Made by a program: the position numbers and the translations under genes. Positions 62,423 to 64,000 of a stretch of 64,000 bases of DNA are shown here, piece by piece. Below the pieces are notes generated by a model. It had not been told where the DNA came from. It worked only from the letters and a program-made list of their open reading frames with translations, and ran no database searches. The DNA comes from Pseudoduganella namucuonensis (GTDB lineage Bacteria; Pseudomonadota; Gammaproteobacteria; Burkholderiales; Burkholderiaceae_D), in the NCBI RefSeq assembly GCF_900116645.1, contig NZ_FPBO01000018.1, positions 62,001 to 126,000 on the forward strand, read 5' to 3'. Within the stretch, counting starts at the first letter, position 1. Every line of letters starts with the position of its first letter.

Positions 62423-64000
62423 GTGCAACCAGCAGACCACATCCGGGCAAGCCGGGCATGCCGCAGCCCCCGGGCGCGCGGCGGCGGGACCTTGGACCGC
62501 GCCGCGCGGCGCGATCCGCTCTGGCTGGCGGCGCTGGTGTTGGCCACGCCGGCGCTGTGGGCGCAAACGCCACCCGCCCGGCCATCCGCTTGCCCGTCCA
62601 TGTCGCCATGCGCCGGGCCGTCCGCCTCGGCATCCAGCCCCGGGGCCGAACCCACGGCCCCCGGGGAACCGGCGCCCGCCGGCCCTGTCTTCATCCTGCG
62701 CCAGGTCCGTTTCAGCGGCAACAGCGTGTTCGACGGGCCCACGCTGGCAGCGCTGATGGCCGACCGGATCGGGCGGCCGGTCGGCTTCGCCGAGTTGCAG
62801 GCGCTGGCCGGCCGCGTCACGGAGCATTACCAGGCCGCCGGCTACGTGCTGGCCCAGGCCGTTCTGCCGCAGCAGGAGGTGCGGGACGGGGTGGTCGACT
62901 ACTCGGTGGTCGAGGGCAGGCTGGGCCGTATGCGGATCGAGACCGCCGGCGCGATTCCCGTACCGGAGGACACGGTCCGGCGCACCGTCGCGGGCCTCGA
63001 GCCCGGCCAAGCGCTGCGCCGCGCCGCGCTGGAGCGGGCCATGCTGCTGCTGGGCGACTTGCCGGGTCTGGCCCCCCAATCGTCGCTGGAGGCCGGCGAC
63101 GAGCCGGGCAGCTTCGACCTGGTGGTCGAGCTCAGGCCCGCGCCGCGCCTGAACTTCAGCGTCGACGCGGACAACCACGGCACGCGCGCCACTGGCGCCC
63201 ACCGCCTGGGTGGCCAGTTGCGCGTGAATAGCCCGTTCGGCATCGGCGACAACCTCGACCTGCGCCTGCTGACCTCGTCCGGCAAGGGACTGACCTTCGG
63301 CCGCGCGGGCTACGAGGCGCCGATCGGCCCCGCCGGCCTGCGCGCCGGCGTCGCCTACGCGCGCCTCGACTACGCGCTGGGCCACGAACTGGCCCCGCTG
63401 GACGCCAGCGGACGCGCCGAGGTGCTCGAACTCTCGCTCGCTTATCCCTTGCTGCGTTCGCGCCAGCGCAATCTGTTCGCCAGGCTCAGCGCCGAGCGCA
63501 AGGAGCTGGACGACCATATCGGCGTGGTGGCGCAGACCAGCGGCAAGACCATCCGCAGCGTCGGGGCCGGCCTGGTGTACGAGGGCAGGGACGACGGCGC
63601 AGGGGGCGGCTACACCGGCGCGGGCCTGAGCGCGTATATCGGTCGCCTGAAGCGCGCCACCGCGCCGGGCCTCGCGTCCGACCTCTCCTCGGACCAGGCC
63701 GCCGACGGCGCCCCCGCCAGCGGCCGCGCGCTGCGGCTGGTGTACCACGCCACGCGATTGCAACCGGTGTCGGCCGCCACCAGCGTGCTGGTGGCGCTGG
63801 CGGGCCAGTGGGCCAGCCGCAACCTCGACAGCGCGGAGCAGCTGGCCGCCGGCGGTCCGCGCGCGGTGCGGGCCTACCCCTCGTCCGCCGGGCTGGGCGA
63901 CGAGGTGCACGTGCTGAACGTGGAGTACCGCTGGAACTTCCGGCCCGAGGCCGTGGCCAGCCTGTTCCACGACATCGGCTGGGTGCGCGCCATCCACCGC
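62423..64000 (+). CDS. Two-partner secretion transporter, ShlB/FhaC/HecB family (partial)
   Basis: This frame starts at GTG after GGGAGAG and stays open to the window edge (526 codons), so the C-terminus is missing. After an export signal and an Ala/Pro-rich linker comes a POTRA domain (about 95-180: F-I-L-R-Q-V-R-F-S-G-N-S-V-F, then Y-x-A-A-G-Y-V-L-A-Q). A second POTRA-like stretch and barrel strands follow, ending L-N-V-E-Y-R-W-N-F. TpsB proteins export a large TpsA exoprotein through the outer membrane. The TpsA gene should lie downstream. Confidence 0.85.
   Translation, partial: MQPADHIRASRACRSPRARGGGTLDRAARRDPLWLAALVLATPALWAQTPPARPSACPSMSPCAGPSASASSPGAEPTAPGEPAPAGPVFILRQVRFSGNSVFDGPTLAALMADRIGRPVGFAELQALAGRVTEHYQAAGYVLAQAVLPQQEVRDGVVDYSVVEGRLGRMRIETAGAIPVPEDTVRRTVAGLEPGQALRRAALERAMLLLGDLPGLAPQSSLEAGDEPGSFDLVVELRPAPRLNFSVDADNHGTRATGAHRLGGQLRVNSPFGIGDNLDLRLLTSSGKGLTFGRAGYEAPIGPAGLRAGVAYARLDYALGHELAPLDASGRAEVLELSLAYPLLRSRQRNLFARLSAERKELDDHIGVVAQTSGKTIRSVGAGLVYEGRDDGAGGGYTGAGLSAYIGRLKRATAPGLASDLSSDQAADGAPASGRALRLVYHATRLQPVSAATSVLVALAGQWASRNLDSAEQLAAGGPRAVRAYPSSAGLGDEVHVLNVEYRWNFRPEAVASLFHDIGWVRAIHR

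Noticed and set aside
1..64000. CRISPR arrays, tRNA or rRNA genes.
   Set aside because: No regularly spaced repeats of CRISPR type and no tRNA- or rRNA-like sequences were noticed. tRNA detection by eye is not exhaustive.

Overview
The window is GC-rich (about 70 percent by eye) and gene-dense, and reads as a betaproteobacterial chromosome, most likely Oxalobacteraceae (Massilia, Duganella or Telluria type). This rests on a PEP-CTERM/HAF-repeat protein remnant, class I PHA synthase, many PAS/GGDEF/EAL proteins, a genuine four-cysteine FNR and a very large TonB receptor. The genus is inference. No RNA genes, CRISPR array or complete insertion sequence were seen.

Layout. 1-5 kb: tail of a DJ-1/PfpI protein, twin hairpin terminators, flavohemoglobin Hmp, an S41 peptidase, and an Rrf2 regulator divergent from an FAD oxidoreductase. 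5-10.4 kb: an FdhF/YdeP molybdopterin oxidoreductase with a one-base frameshift, small secreted proteins, a small putative regulator gene carrying four perfect GTGACGCGTCAC palindromes, and an M35 metalloprotease facing a separate gene that resembles its pro-region. 10.6-13.6 kb: a redoxin and a DsbD-family disulfide reductase.

13.6-40.4 kb is a low-oxygen and energy-stress block. It holds a PatZ-like acyl-CoA synthetase/acetyltransferase, three universal stress proteins, a P-type ATPase, a zinc alcohol dehydrogenase, a FixL-like haem-PAS kinase with three further two-component proteins leading into fnr, an AMP-phosphorylase-like enzyme, hemerythrin, PHA synthase and two c-di-GMP enzymes. TTGATNNNNRTCAA boxes sit in most divergent promoters, so the FNR encoded here probably controls its own neighbourhood. 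The content recalls the low-oxygen-activated (lxa) locus of Burkholderia cenocepacia. Decay is visible: a truncated copper ATPase, a headless PPOX gene, and an HAF gene whose sorting tail is out of frame next to a lower-GC CheW/chemoreceptor block at about 30.2-33.0 kb.

40.5-51.3 kb: a TonB receptor converging on a tightly overlapping methyltransferase-sulfotransferase-arginase-like operon of unknown product, a solitary tyrosine recombinase with a probable leaderless promoter overlapped by three 12-bp phased repeats, and a 1178-residue PAS/GAF/GGDEF-like/EAL/REC protein. 51.3-60 kb: a partial type VI secretion locus read on the minus strand (tssK, tssL with an OmpA tail, tssM, a Ser/Thr kinase) ending in a candidate effector. 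60.1 kb to the end: an FNR box precedes an exported TPR-CHAT protease and a TpsB/ShlB transporter that runs off the window.
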